A stretch of 64,000 nucleotides of DNA from Bacteroidota bacterium. Its GTDB lineage: Bacteria; Bacteroidota; Bacteroidia; Bacteroidales; FEN-979. The notes beneath the pieces were generated by a model, which did no database searches, had not been told where the DNA came from, and worked only from the letters and a program-made list of their open reading frames with translations. Both the position numbers and the translations under genes were made by a program. Within the stretch, counting starts at the first letter, position 1, and each line of letters begins with the position of its first letter. This document shows, in pieces, positions 23,724 to 32,635 of the stretch. Location of the stretch: the NCBI GenBank assembly GCA_026391835.1, contig JAPLDF010000035.1:1-64000 (forward strand), read 5' to 3'.

Positions 23724-26700
23724 ATGAAAAAGCACTTTTACTTCCGGAATTTCCTGGTCATTTTTTCATGCTGCCTTTTCAGTGTATCCAACCTGGGGGC
23801 ACAGACCGGCAACAGGCCGTCGCCGGCCGATACGGCGAATTATCCTTACTGGATCAGGATGATGCAGGATCCTGCCGCAAATTACTTTTCAACCGTCAGT
23901 GCCTTTGAAAAATTCTGGAAAAACCGGCCTGTCACCAGGGGTTGCGGCTGGAAAGTCTTTAAAAGATGGCAGTATATCATGGGTGGCCGGGTATCCCCGG
24001 ATGGCACCAAACCATCACCCGACGCGGTTTACAGGGAATGGTATAAGTTTAACCGGTTTAACCAGCCAAACCGCAGTCCCGGCGGAAGCTGGATTTCGCT
24101 CGGGCCTGCGTCCATCCCGGCGCCTGGGCCTGCAGGGTACCTCGGGCTTGGCAGGCTGAATGTGGTCGCATTCCATCCCACCGATCAAAACAAACTGTAT
24201 GTCGGTTCTCCGTCGGGCGGTTTCTGGCTGACGAATGACAACGGCGCCACCTGGAGCACCACCACCGATAACATGCCGACCATTGGCGTTTCCGCCATTG
24301 CTGTCGATTATTCAAACCCTGCAACGATCCTCATGGGTACAGGCGACCGTGATCATGGCGACGCCCCGGGGATGGGTGTGTTTAAAAGTGCCGATGGCGG
24401 CATCTCCTGGGTACAATCAAACACCGGCATGGGCAATGTCACCGTATGCAAAATGATCCAGCATCCCACGAATGCCCTGGTCTTCCTGGCAGCCACTACA
24501 GAAGGGATCTACAGGTCTGTCAACGGAGGATCCAGCTGGAGCCAGACATTTTCAGGCTATTTCCAGGATATCTGTTTCAAACCGGGCAATCCGAATGTCG
24601 TGTATGCGGAATCATCTTCGGAATTTTACAGGTCTTCAAACAACGGGCTCACCTTTACACATATTACCTCAGGGTTGACCTCAGGCCAGCGGGGGGCAAT
24701 AGCAGTGACCCCGGCAAACCCGGATTATGTTTATTTCCTGCAATCCGACAACTCCAGCGGCTATAAAGGGGTTTATCTCTCGGTTGATGCGGGGCTGACG
24801 TTTTCAACCCGGTCAACCTCCCCCAATATCCTTGACTGGTCGTGCGATGGCAGCGATACCGGCGGGCAGGGCTGGTATGACCTTGTGATCACGGCCGATC
24901 CGAACAGTGCTGCCACTGTGTATGTTGGCGGCGTGAACGTGTGGAAATCCACGGACGGCGGGATAACCTGGGCGATCAGTTCCCAGTGGTACGGGGGGTG
25001 CAGCGTTCCGGCAGTGCATGCCGACTGCCACTTCCTGGGTTTTTCACCGGCCAACGGGAGGCTCTATGCCGGCAACGACGGGGGTATCTACTACACCGCC
25101 AACGGGGGCACGGCATGGACCGATTGCACGGTAGGAATGACCATCGGGCAAATATACAAGATCGGCCAGAGCCAGACCGATCCTGCCAAAACCATCAATG
25201 GCTTCCAGGACAACGGGACTTATACAAATACCGCCTCGGGGTGGGTGGCTACCGGCGGTGGCGACGGGATGGAATGCGCGGTCGATTTCCAGAATGCCGC
25301 TTATACCTATCATACCATCTATTTTGGATCGATCTTCAGGAAATTCAACAATGCCGGTGAAATGCAGATTGCCGGCGGCGGGGTTTTCGGAATCGACGAA
25401 TCCGGCGGATGGGTCACCCCCTTTATCCTGGGTGAAACAGATCCGAAAAAGATGTTCGTCGGGTATAAAAATGTGTGGCGGTGCAATGATGTTCAGTCGA
25501 ATACGCCTGCCTGGACGAAAATATCCGCCGATGAAACAGCAGAATGTTCCGTATTGGAGCAATCCCCGGCCAACCCTGACCTGTTGTACGTCGTCCGCTG
25601 GGGAAGTCTTCAGCGGACTGAAAATGCGAACGCCGATTTCCCGGCCTGGATCTCCTGCACGCTCCCGGGAGGGTTTACGCCATCCGACCTGGAAGCCCAT
25701 CCCACGGAGCCCAATACACTCTACGCCACCGCAGAATACAGGGTGTACAAGTCCACCGATAAAGGTGCCACCTGGAACCTGGTTCCCGGGACACTTCCCG
25801 ACATCCCTGTCAATGCCATCGTATATGAAAAAAACAGTTCCGAAGGACTGTATATCGGGACCCAGACCGGCGTCCTTTACAGGAATTCCGGCATGCCCGG
25901 CTGGGTCAATTTCAGCAGCGGGCTCCCGGTGGTGGATGTGAGGGAACTTGAAATCTACTACAATGCAAATCCTGCCAACAACAAAATTATGGTGGCCACC
26001 TATGGCCGTGGCCTCTGGAAATCAGATCTCTATTCACCGCCAAATTCACCGCCGGTATCCAACTTCTCCTACAGCCCGTTATCGCCATGCCCGCTGCAAA
26101 CGGTGCAGTTCACCGATCTTTCCCTGAATGTGCCAACATCATGGAACTGGTCTTTTTCGCCAAACACCGTGGTTTTTATGAATTCAACAACACCCTCCTC
26201 CCGCAACCCCCAGGTCCGGTTTTCAGACAATACCGCCTATACGGTAACCCTTACCAGCACAAATGCGTTTGGTTCCAATGCTGCAGATACGGTCATTCTT
26301 GCAGGAGGACCCATTCCGCCTTTCACAACTTCTTTTGAATCAGGTACGTTCCCGGATGGCTGGACCATTTATAACCCCGACTCCGGGAGAACATGGGAAA
26401 TTGTAGCAACCGGCGGAAGCCCTTCCGGAACAAAATCTGCATTTATAGATTTCTATAATTACAACGCCCCCGGCGAGACAGATGAAATGAACATGAACCC
26501 AGTGAACCTGCAGGGCACCCTGAACCCATGGCTGAAATTCAGGGTGGCTTACCGCAGGTGGGGCCCGGGATACAGCGACGGGTTGAAGATCTTCATCTCC
26601 CCCGACTGCGGCACTACCTGGGAACCAACCCCGCTGTACGACAAATCCGGCACCGACCTGGCCACAGGGCCTGATCAGACCGATGCCTTTGTCCCGGCTG

Positions 26701-27365
26701 TTTCATCCGACTGGCGATTGGATTCAATAGACCTTCAGCCGTATGTGAACAATTCGGTAAGGATTAAATTCCAGGGGATCACAGGGTGGGGAAACAACCT
26801 GTATATCGATGATATTGCCATTGTGGAGTACCCGGTCATCTCCCTCCAGGATATAACCATCGGTGACGGACAGATTCCCTGTTACAATGCAACACAAACA
26901 ATCCGGGTGGCCGGGAACGGGACGCAGTTTGTTGTCCAGCCCGGGGGCAGGGCTACCCTTGTTGCCGGCCAGAATATACTGCTCTTCCCGGGTGTCAATG
27001 TGAACCCGGGGGGATACCTTCACGGGTACCTGGCATCAGCCGGCCACTACTGCAACCAGTCACCTTCATCGATGGGAAACACCACTTTAACCACTGAAGA
27101 TCGCCCTCAACTCACCGGGAAAGGTACCTTTAAGTTATACCCTAACCCGAACAACGGAAATTTCACGCTTGAGTGGGACGATTCAGGGTTTGACGGATCG
27201 TATGAGGTTGAAGTGTTCGGGATGCTTGGTGAACGTAAACTCAGGGAACCGGGTTTGTCAGGCTTTAAGCACACATTCTCCCTCCAGGCGTTGCCCCGGG
27301 GCATCTACCTTGTCAAGGTAACAAGTAATTATAATACAACTACCGTAAAAATGCTCCGTCAATAA
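23724..27365 (+). CDS. Secreted BNR-repeat protein with PKD and T9SS sorting domains
   Basis: A 1213-residue secreted protein with a signal peptide (1-25). Residues about 130-760 carry many BNR/sortilin-like repeats (GVFKSADGGISW, GVYLSVDAGLTF, RVYKSTDKGATW), forming beta-propellers as in sialidases and exo-xyloglucanases. A PKD domain follows (about 770-860, PVSNFSYSPLSPCPLQTVQFTD), then a choice-of-anchor/MAM-like domain starting FESGTFPDGW (about 870-1030), and a type IX secretion C-terminal domain (about 1138-1213, FKLYPNPNNGNFTLEW to KMLRQ). It should be exported and attached to the cell surface. Enzymatic activity cannot be assigned because catalytic residues are not recognisable. Confidence 0.88.
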   Translation: MKKHFYFRNFLVIFSCCLFSVSNLGAQTGNRPSPADTANYPYWIRMMQDPAANYFSTVSAFEKFWKNRPVTRGCGWKVFKRWQYIMGGRVSPDGTKPSPDAVYREWYKFNRFNQPNRSPGGSWISLGPASIPAPGPAGYLGLGRLNVVAFHPTDQNKLYVGSPSGGFWLTNDNGATWSTTTDNMPTIGVSAIAVDYSNPATILMGTGDRDHGDAPGMGVFKSADGGISWVQSNTGMGNVTVCKMIQHPTNALVFLAATTEGIYRSVNGGSSWSQTFSGYFQDICFKPGNPNVVYAESSSEFYRSSNNGLTFTHITSGLTSGQRGAIAVTPANPDYVYFLQSDNSSGYKGVYLSVDAGLTFSTRSTSPNILDWSCDGSDTGGQGWYDLVITADPNSAATVYVGGVNVWKSTDGGITWAISSQWYGGCSVPAVHADCHFLGFSPANGRLYAGNDGGIYYTANGGTAWTDCTVGMTIGQIYKIGQSQTDPAKTINGFQDNGTYTNTASGWVATGGGDGMECAVDFQNAAYTYHTIYFGSIFRKFNNAGEMQIAGGGVFGIDESGGWVTPFILGETDPKKMFVGYKNVWRCNDVQSNTPAWTKISADETAECSVLEQSPANPDLLYVVRWGSLQRTENANADFPAWISCTLPGGFTPSDLEAHPTEPNTLYATAEYRVYKSTDKGATWNLVPGTLPDIPVNAIVYEKNSSEGLYIGTQTGVLYRNSGMPGWVNFSSGLPVVDVRELEIYYNANPANNKIMVATYGRGLWKSDLYSPPNSPPVSNFSYSPLSPCPLQTVQFTDLSLNVPTSWNWSFSPNTVVFMNSTTPSSRNPQVRFSDNTAYTVTLTSTNAFGSNAADTVILAGGPIPPFTTSFESGTFPDGWTIYNPDSGRTWEIVATGGSPSGTKSAFIDFYNYNAPGETDEMNMNPVNLQGTLNPWLKFRVAYRRWGPGYSDGLKIFISPDCGTTWEPTPLYDKSGTDLATGPDQTDAFVPAVSSDWRLDSIDLQPYVNNSVRIKFQGITGWGNNLYIDDIAIVEYPVISLQDITIGDGQIPCYNATQTIRVAGNGTQFVVQPGGRATLVAGQNILLFPGVNVNPGGYLHGYLASAGHYCNQSPSSMGNTTLTTEDRPQLTGKGTFKLYPNPNNGNFTLEWDDSGFDGSYEVEVFGMLGERKLREPGLSGFKHTFSLQALPRGIYLVKVTSNYNTTTVKMLRQ

Positions 27366-27377
27366 AATTATTCATGT

Positions 27378-27442
27378 TGTCGGGACGGGTCCCGGACCCG
27401 TCCGGCTGGGCTGTCAGGACGGGTCAGGGACCCGTCCCGACA
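27378..27442. repeat. Large inverted repeat after the T9SS gene
   Basis: The arms tgtcgggacgggtc (27378-27391) and gacccgtcccgaca (27429-27442) are perfect reverse complements. Each arm can also fold on an inner ggacgggtc copy, giving one long or two short hairpins. There is no T-run, so it is more likely a repeat element than a classical terminator. Confidence 0.65.
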
Positions 27443-27513
27443 GCTACACTCACCGGGAGGTTCCGTTGCACAAAAACTGTCCCCCGTTACCTGCCCATAT
27501 CCAAACACAAAAG

Positions 27514-28773
27514 ATGAATAAAAACATCCCGTGGTCATGGGACCACATCAGACCCGCTTTTAATTTCACCGTCCTGGTTGCCTCGCTTGGTTATTTTGTC
27601 GATATGTACGACCTGGTTTTATATGGCATCGTGCGCATCCCGAGTTTAAAGAGCCTGGGGATCACGGGCGATGAACTTGTTTCGAAAGGGATGTTCCTGC
27701 TGAATATGCAGATGATCGGGATGCTCATTGGCGGAATTATCTGGGGCATCCTGGGAGATAAAAAGGGGAGGCTTTCAGTGCTGTTCGGTTCCATCGCGCT
27801 CTATTCCGTGGCCAACATTGCCAATGCTTTTGTCACAACCGTTCCGGAATATGCCTTTGCCAGGTTTTTTGCCGGTGTGGGCCTGGCGGGTGAACTGGGG
27901 GCTGCCATAACCCTGGTAAGCGAGATCATGAAAAAGGAGTCGCGCGGATACGGGACGACCATCGTTGCCTCTGTCGGGATATTGGGTTCCGTAACAGCCG
28001 GCCTGGTGGGGGACTATTTTACCTGGCAGTGGGCTTACATCTTCGGTGGGCTGCTGGGGCTGGTCCTGCTGGCCCTCAGGGCGAAAATGCTGGAATCGGG
28101 CATGTTCTCCTCCGTAAAATCCAACAAGTCCGTCAAAAAAGGTGATTTTCTGAGCCTCTTTACAAACCGGAAACGGTTTTTCAAATACCTGCAATGCATT
28201 CTCATCGGACTTCCCATGTGGTTCGTGGTTGGGATCCTGGTGATGCTCTCCCCTGAATTCGCCGTGAAACTGGGCGTTGCCGGTAGTGTCTCTGCCGGGA
28301 AATCGATCATGTACTGCTATGCAGGATTGGTGCTCGGAGACCTTCTCAGCGGCTTTTCAAGCCAGGTTTTTCAATCAAGGAAACGCATCGTGCTGATATT
28401 CATCTTGCTGGCTTCTTGCCTGATCGTTGTTTACCTCAATGCCCACAACCTCCCGCTGAATCTTTTTTATGCGCTCGTATTCGTCATGGGGATCAGCATC
28501 GGCTACTGGGCGGTATTTGTGACCATCGCCTCTGAACAATTCGGTACGAACCTGAGGAGCACCGTGACCACCACCGTTCCGAATTTTGTGCGGGGTGGTG
28601 TCGTGCTCATTACCCTCTCTTTTGAAGCGCTGAAAGGCTCCTTCGGGCTTGAAGGCGCTGCCGCCATCGTTGGAATCATCACCATCGTGCTGGCGCTGGT
28701 ATCACTCTGGTTCATGGAAGAGACCTTCAATAAGGACCTTGACTATCTTGAGCCGCCATCGTCACAGGAATAA
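27514..28773 (+). CDS. MFS transporter (metabolite:H+ symporter type)
   Basis: Start chosen at the ATG at 27514 (MNKNIPWSWDHIRP); an earlier in-frame ATG at 27466 lies within the intergenic part. The 419-residue protein has twelve predicted helices and MFS signatures: GIVRIPSLKSLGI and GDKKGRLSVLFGS (loop 2-3), and AFARFFAGVGLAGELGAA in helix 4. It resembles metabolite:proton symporters of the sugar or aromatic-acid type; the substrate is not predictable. The last 12 bp overlap the end of the convergent SRAP gene. Confidence 0.85.
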   Translation: MNKNIPWSWDHIRPAFNFTVLVASLGYFVDMYDLVLYGIVRIPSLKSLGITGDELVSKGMFLLNMQMIGMLIGGIIWGILGDKKGRLSVLFGSIALYSVANIANAFVTTVPEYAFARFFAGVGLAGELGAAITLVSEIMKKESRGYGTTIVASVGILGSVTAGLVGDYFTWQWAYIFGGLLGLVLLALRAKMLESGMFSSVKSNKSVKKGDFLSLFTNRKRFFKYLQCILIGLPMWFVVGILVMLSPEFAVKLGVAGSVSAGKSIMYCYAGLVLGDLLSGFSSQVFQSRKRIVLIFILLASCLIVVYLNAHNLPLNLFYALVFVMGISIGYWAVFVTIASEQFGTNLRSTVTTTVPNFVRGGVVLITLSFEALKGSFGLEGAAAIVGIITIVLALVSLWFMEETFNKDLDYLEPPSSQE

Positions 28774-29556
28774 CTCCCTGCTCAGAATCTCCGCCCCGTC
28801 ATTCGCCGGGGAGTTTACCAGTTTTGAAACGGTCCATGCTTCCATCAACTCCGCAGGATAGGGTTTCAGGAGTTCCGCCAGTGACGGGTCCGGTTGCGGA
28901 ACGATCCAGCGCTGCTCATCTTCCCGGTGCAGGATTACCGGCATGCGGTCGTGGATCTGCTCCATCAGCTGGTTGGGGCTGGTGGTGATGATGGTGAACG
29001 AATGGATGATCTCCCCGTCGCCGGAGATCCATTTGTCCCACAACCCGGCAAAGCAAAAGGGTTCGCCGGTCTTCATCCCGATGTGATAGGGTGTAGAGAC
29101 GCGTCTTGACGCTTCTCCTTCCCCACGTTTCCATTCGAAAAACCCGGTTGCCGGCACCAGGCACCTCCGGTTGCGGAACGCATTTTTAAACGATGGTTTT
29201 TCCACCACCGTTTCAGCCCGCGCATTTATCAGTAGCGCCACGGCATGCCGTGGCGCCACCCCATGCCGTGGCGCCACCCCATGCCCCGTCGCCACCCCAT
29301 GCCCCGTCGCCACAGCATGCCCCGTCGCCACCCCATGCCCCGGCGGTACCTGGTGCCCCGCTGCTGCCTTCGTCCACGAAGGAATCAGCCCCCACCGGAA
29401 AAATTGCAGGGTGTCGGGTGCATCGTTGGCGATCACGGCCAGGTTTTGGGTTGGGGAGCAGTTGTAGCGGGCCTTGTAGATGGCAGTACGAACCCTAAGC
29501 CCGAACCGCTCCAGGATCAGCGCATCTTCAACGGCAAATGAATAACGTCCGCACAT
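28762..29556 (-). CDS. SRAP/HMCES-type abasic-site processing protein with repeat insertion
   Basis: Start chosen at MCGRY (29556), because Cys2 must become the N-terminal nucleophile after Met removal. The 264-residue protein shows SRAP features: CGRYSF, the WGLIPSW motif, NARAETV, RRCLVPATGFFEW and the later SFTIITTSPN and HDRMPVIL. SRAP proteins crosslink to abasic sites in single-stranded DNA and shield them. Between WGLIPSWTK and LINARAETV there is an extra stretch of about 40 residues made of GHGVAT-like repeats (residues about 67-107), encoded by an 18-bp tandem repeat. The catalytic residues Cys2 and His (HDRMPV) are retained. Confidence 0.9.
   Translation of the reverse strand: MCGRYSFAVEDALILERFGLRVRTAIYKARYNCSPTQNLAVIANDAPDTLQFFRWGLIPSWTKAAAGHQVPPGHGVATGHAVATGHGVATGHGVAPRHGVAPRHAVALLINARAETVVEKPSFKNAFRNRRCLVPATGFFEWKRGEGEASRRVSTPYHIGMKTGEPFCFAGLWDKWISGDGEIIHSFTIITTSPNQLMEQIHDRMPVILHREDEQRWIVPQPDPSLAELLKPYPAELMEAWTVSKLVNSPANDGAEILSRELFL
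29241..29353. repeat. 18-bp tandem repeat inside the SRAP gene
   Basis: About six copies of an 18-bp unit such as ccatgccccgtcgccacc or ccatgccgtggcgccacc. The unit length is a multiple of three, so the frame is kept and the repeat is translated as GHGVAT/RHGVAP. Confidence 0.9.
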
Positions 29557-29578
29557 GGGCTTTGTTGATTTGAGTTCC

Positions 29579-30259
29579 TCATTCTTTCCCGGCAACCACG
29601 ATTACAATCTCCCCTTTCACTGTTTTCTTCTCAAAATAGGCGATCAGTTCTTTCAGTGAACCGCGGATGTTCTCTTCAAACATCTTGGTGAGCTCCCGTG
29701 AAACGCTTGCATGGCGATCTTCGCCGAAATATTCGGTAAACTGGGTCAGCGCCTTCACAAGCCGGTGGGGCGATTCATAAAAGATCATGGTTTTCTCCTC
29801 TTCTGCCAGCGCGGTGAGGCGGGTATGCCGTCCTTTCTTATGCGGCAGGAAGCCCTCGAAGACGAAATGGTCGGATGCGATGCCTGAGTTGACAAGGGCG
29901 GGAACGAATGCCGTCGGGCCGGGCAGGCACTCCACCTGCAGTCCCGCCGCGATGCATGCGCGCACCAGCAGGTACCCGGGATCGGAAATGGCGGGTGTTC
30001 CGGCATCGCTGATCAGTGCGCAGGATGCTCCCTCCTGCAGGCGCTCCACGATGTTCTCAATGGTCTTGTGCTCATTGAACAGGTGGTGCGGCACCAGCTT
30101 TTTTGAAATGCCATAGTGTTTGAGCAGGTTCCCCGAAGTGCGGGTATCCTCTGCCAGGATAAAATCCACCTCCTTCAGGATCCTCAGGGCGCGAAGGGTG
30201 ATGTCTTCGAGATTGCCGATGGGAGTGGGTACAATGTATAACTGGGTGGCAGGTCTCAT
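29579..30259 (-). CDS. rsmI: 16S rRNA (cytidine1402-2'-O)-methyltransferase
   Basis: A 226-residue tetrapyrrole-methylase-fold protein with the RsmI signatures YIVPTPIGNLEDITLRAL, DFILAEDTRTSGNLL, SDAGTPAISDPGYLLVR and EGFLPHKKGRH. It 2'-O-methylates C1402 of 16S rRNA at the P-site. The C-terminal extension found in some homologues is missing, as is common. It lies 14 bp after the response-regulator gene and 22 bp before the SRAP gene, all on the same strand. Confidence 0.93.
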   Translation of the reverse strand: MRPATQLYIVPTPIGNLEDITLRALRILKEVDFILAEDTRTSGNLLKHYGISKKLVPHHLFNEHKTIENIVERLQEGASCALISDAGTPAISDPGYLLVRACIAAGLQVECLPGPTAFVPALVNSGIASDHFVFEGFLPHKKGRHTRLTALAEEEKTMIFYESPHRLVKALTQFTEYFGEDRHASVSRELTKMFEENIRGSLKELIAYFEKKTVKGEIVIVVAGKE

Positions 30260-30273
30260 GCAATCCTTCCGGG

Positions 30274-30975
30274 TTAGGTGTTCATCACAAGTTTGAACCC
30301 GACGCCATGAACATTTAGCAACTCCACGCGCGGGTCGTCTTTCAGGTATTTACGCAACTTTACGATGTATACATCCATGCTGCGGGCATTGAAATAGCTG
30401 TCGGCGTTCCAGATCTCCTTCAGGGCGGTGTGGCGGTCGAGCACATCGTTGGCGTGGGTGCACAGCAGTTTCAGCAACCCGGCTTCCTTCGAAGTCAGCT
30501 TTTGCTCCTTTTCCTTGCTGATAAGCGTCTGGCGGTTGTAATCAAAAACATAACTGCCTATGTTGTAAATACTGTCACTTCCAGATGTTTTGAGACTCTC
30601 GTCGGTCCTGCGCAGGATGGCCTGCATCCGCAACAGCAGCTCTTCCATGCTGAAAGGTTTGGTGATGTAATCATCCGCCCCGATTTCAAAGCCTTTCAGC
30701 TTGTCATCCTGCAGGGATTTGGCGGTAAGGAAAAGGATTGGAATCTTCTTGTTGACATTCCTGATCTCGGCTGCAACAGCAAACCCGTCTTTTACCGGCA
30801 TCATGATGTCGAGGATGCAGATGTCGAACTCTTTCCTTGAAAAAGTATCAGTCGCCTCCTGTCCGTTGGTGCACAAGGTAGTTGCATATCCTTTCGCGTC
30901 CAGGTAATTTTTCAGGATATTACCCAGGTTCCGGTCATCTTCGGCCAGCAGCAGTCGGGTTTGATTTTTATCCAT
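30274..30975 (-). CDS. rprY: OmpR-family response regulator (RprY-like)
   Basis: A 233-residue two-domain regulator. The receiver domain has phosphoacceptor Asp56 region (CILDIMMPVKDGF), acidic LLLAEDDR and KPFSMEELLL. The C-terminal winged helix (about 135-230) ends RKYLKDDPRVELLNVHGVGFKLV. Sequence and partner gene match the RprXY pair of Bacteroides, which acts on metabolism and stress; the exact regulon here is unknown. It is 35 bp downstream of the sensor kinase. Confidence 0.88.
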   Translation of the reverse strand: MDKNQTRLLLAEDDRNLGNILKNYLDAKGYATTLCTNGQEATDTFSRKEFDICILDIMMPVKDGFAVAAEIRNVNKKIPILFLTAKSLQDDKLKGFEIGADDYITKPFSMEELLLRMQAILRRTDESLKTSGSDSIYNIGSYVFDYNRQTLISKEKEQKLTSKEAGLLKLLCTHANDVLDRHTALKEIWNADSYFNARSMDVYIVKLRKYLKDDPRVELLNVHGVGFKLVMNT

Positions 30976-31010
30976 AGATTATTTTTATAATGAACGCATA
31001 AGATACGATT

Positions 31011-32297
31011 TTATTCTTTGATCACAAACGGGAGGAAAACCTTGAATTTGCTGCCCTTGTTGGCTTCACTTTCAATGCTGATTTTCCCGTGGTGCTCCTC
31101 AACGATTGCTTTCACATAACTCAGTCCCAGCCCGAACCCGCGTACTTCGTGGATATTCCCGGTAGGAACACGGTAAAGTTTGTCGAAAATCTTCTTTTGC
31201 TCGGTTTTACTGATGCCGATGCCGTTGTCTTCGATGGTCATCACGATCCCGTTGCCGGCATTCTCCGTGCTGATGCGGATCATGGGCCGCTTGGGGGAGT
31301 ATTTATTGGCATTGTCGAGCAGGTTGTACACAAGGTTGGTAACATGCACCTTGTCCCCTTCGATCTTCGGCTTCGTCGCCTTCAACCTCCTGGTAATTTC
31401 GCCATCCTTGATCTCCACCTGGATCCTCAGGTTTTTGATGACATCGATGATGATCTCGTGCAGGTCGATGATCTCCCTGTTCATCTTAAGCTGTCCCTTG
31501 TCGATCACAGCCGTTTGCAGGATCTTTTCAGCCATCCCGGCCAGCCGCTTGTTTTCCTCCTGGATCATGGAGAGGTAGCTGTCGAGGAATTCGGCCGATC
31601 CCCGGAGCTCCTTGTCGCTCAATGCTTCGCAGGCAAGAGAGATCGTTGAGATCGGGGTTTTGAACTCATGCGTCATATTGTTGATAAAGTCGTTTTTCAT
31701 CTCGGAAAGCCGTTTCTGGCGGAAGATGGTGGCAATGGTGTACATAAACGAATAGACGATGACGATGATCAGGATGATCGAGATCAGCAGCATGCCCCAG
31801 AGTTCGGTGAGCAGGAACTGCTTTTCGCGCGGGAAATAGATCAGCAGGTACTCGGGACTGGTGTAAATATCAGCCTGGAACAGGATGAAGGCATTCCCTT
31901 TTTCGATCAGCTCCTTGCGGAAGTTGGGCGATCGTTCCATCAAAAACTCCTGCAGTTCGGGTTTGTAGATGCAAAACTCATAACGGGTGTCTACCCCGCG
32001 GATGTTGAGTTGCAACCTGATCAGGGAATCCAGGTCACTGATGGTGAGCACGCTGTCGTATGGCAGATGGCGGTTGAAATTCAGCATGTTCTCATACTGG
32101 TTGATGAGCAACGCCTTGTTCCGCTCCATCCGCTCCACTTTCTGCACCACTTTCACCATGGCCTCATTCACACTCCGCCGGAAGTTTGCCTCCTTGATGG
32201 CTGAAGCACTCTGGATCCAGTAAATCTGGATGCCCATCAGCCCGATGAGGGCGAAGGTCATGGCAATGATCGTAAAAATGATGACGCGGCGGTTCAT
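31011..32297 (-). CDS. rprX: Sensor histidine kinase (RprX-like)
   Basis: A 428-residue membrane kinase: helix 1 (about 4-27), a periplasmic sensing region (28-160), helix 2 (about 165-190), then the dimerisation domain with the phosphoacceptor His in NNMTHEFKTPIST. The ATPase domain has NLVYNLLDNANKYS (N box), DNGIGIS (G1) and GFGLGLSYV (G2). It forms a pair with the downstream regulator. A -7 box lies only 6 bp before the ATG, so the transcript may be nearly leaderless. Confidence 0.9.
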   Translation of the reverse strand: MNRRVIIFTIIAMTFALIGLMGIQIYWIQSASAIKEANFRRSVNEAMVKVVQKVERMERNKALLINQYENMLNFNRHLPYDSVLTISDLDSLIRLQLNIRGVDTRYEFCIYKPELQEFLMERSPNFRKELIEKGNAFILFQADIYTSPEYLLIYFPREKQFLLTELWGMLLISIILIIVIVYSFMYTIATIFRQKRLSEMKNDFINNMTHEFKTPISTISLACEALSDKELRGSAEFLDSYLSMIQEENKRLAGMAEKILQTAVIDKGQLKMNREIIDLHEIIIDVIKNLRIQVEIKDGEITRRLKATKPKIEGDKVHVTNLVYNLLDNANKYSPKRPMIRISTENAGNGIVMTIEDNGIGISKTEQKKIFDKLYRVPTGNIHEVRGFGLGLSYVKAIVEEHHGKISIESEANKGSKFKVFLPFVIKE

Positions 32298-32302
32298 TGT
32301 TG

Positions 32303-32310
32303 CAAAGGTA
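32303..32310 (-). promoter_or_regulatory. -7 box of the rprXY operon
   Basis: The minus strand reads TACCTTTG, a TAnnTTTG match, immediately before the rprX start. Confidence 0.5.
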
Positions 32311-32388
32311 TCGAAAAAGGTGCTGATCCTTTTAACAATTTTTAACGTAAATTAATATTCCTTAACAGTTTCGCTCAGTTGAATGCAC

Positions 32389-32519
32389 TAATTTTGCCAC
32401 GCAAGTTGATTCAATGAAAATATTTTGGCAGTTGGATTTATTAAATGCCAGGCAGTAAAAAGGATTTTGTTTATTGGTTTTAAAAGTGTGTTCCCGGCAA
32501 GTGAGCACACTTTTTTTTT
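32389..32519 (+). ncRNA. Candidate small RNA or pgi leader/attenuator
   Basis: A -7 box TAATTTTG at 32389-32396 is followed about 90 bp later by an intrinsic terminator at 32485-32519. No credible reading frame lies between. The unit would give a transcript of about 115 nt. It might be an independent small RNA or a prematurely terminated pgi leader, since pgi starts at 32636 on the same strand. No RNA family is recognised. Confidence 0.35.
32485..32519 (+). terminator. Rho-independent terminator
   Basis: The stem agtgtgttc/gagcacact (9 bp, one G-U pair) has a loop of about nine bases and is followed by nine T residues. Confidence 0.65.
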
Positions 32520-32635
32520 GCAGTCTCAATCTTCTCATTACCTTCGTTCCCCGAAATAAAGCCATTATTAACCGAATCACTTCCTCCCCCTCTCTTCAGG
32601 AGAGTGTGACGGGGGTGAGGTAAAAAAGAAAAGTC

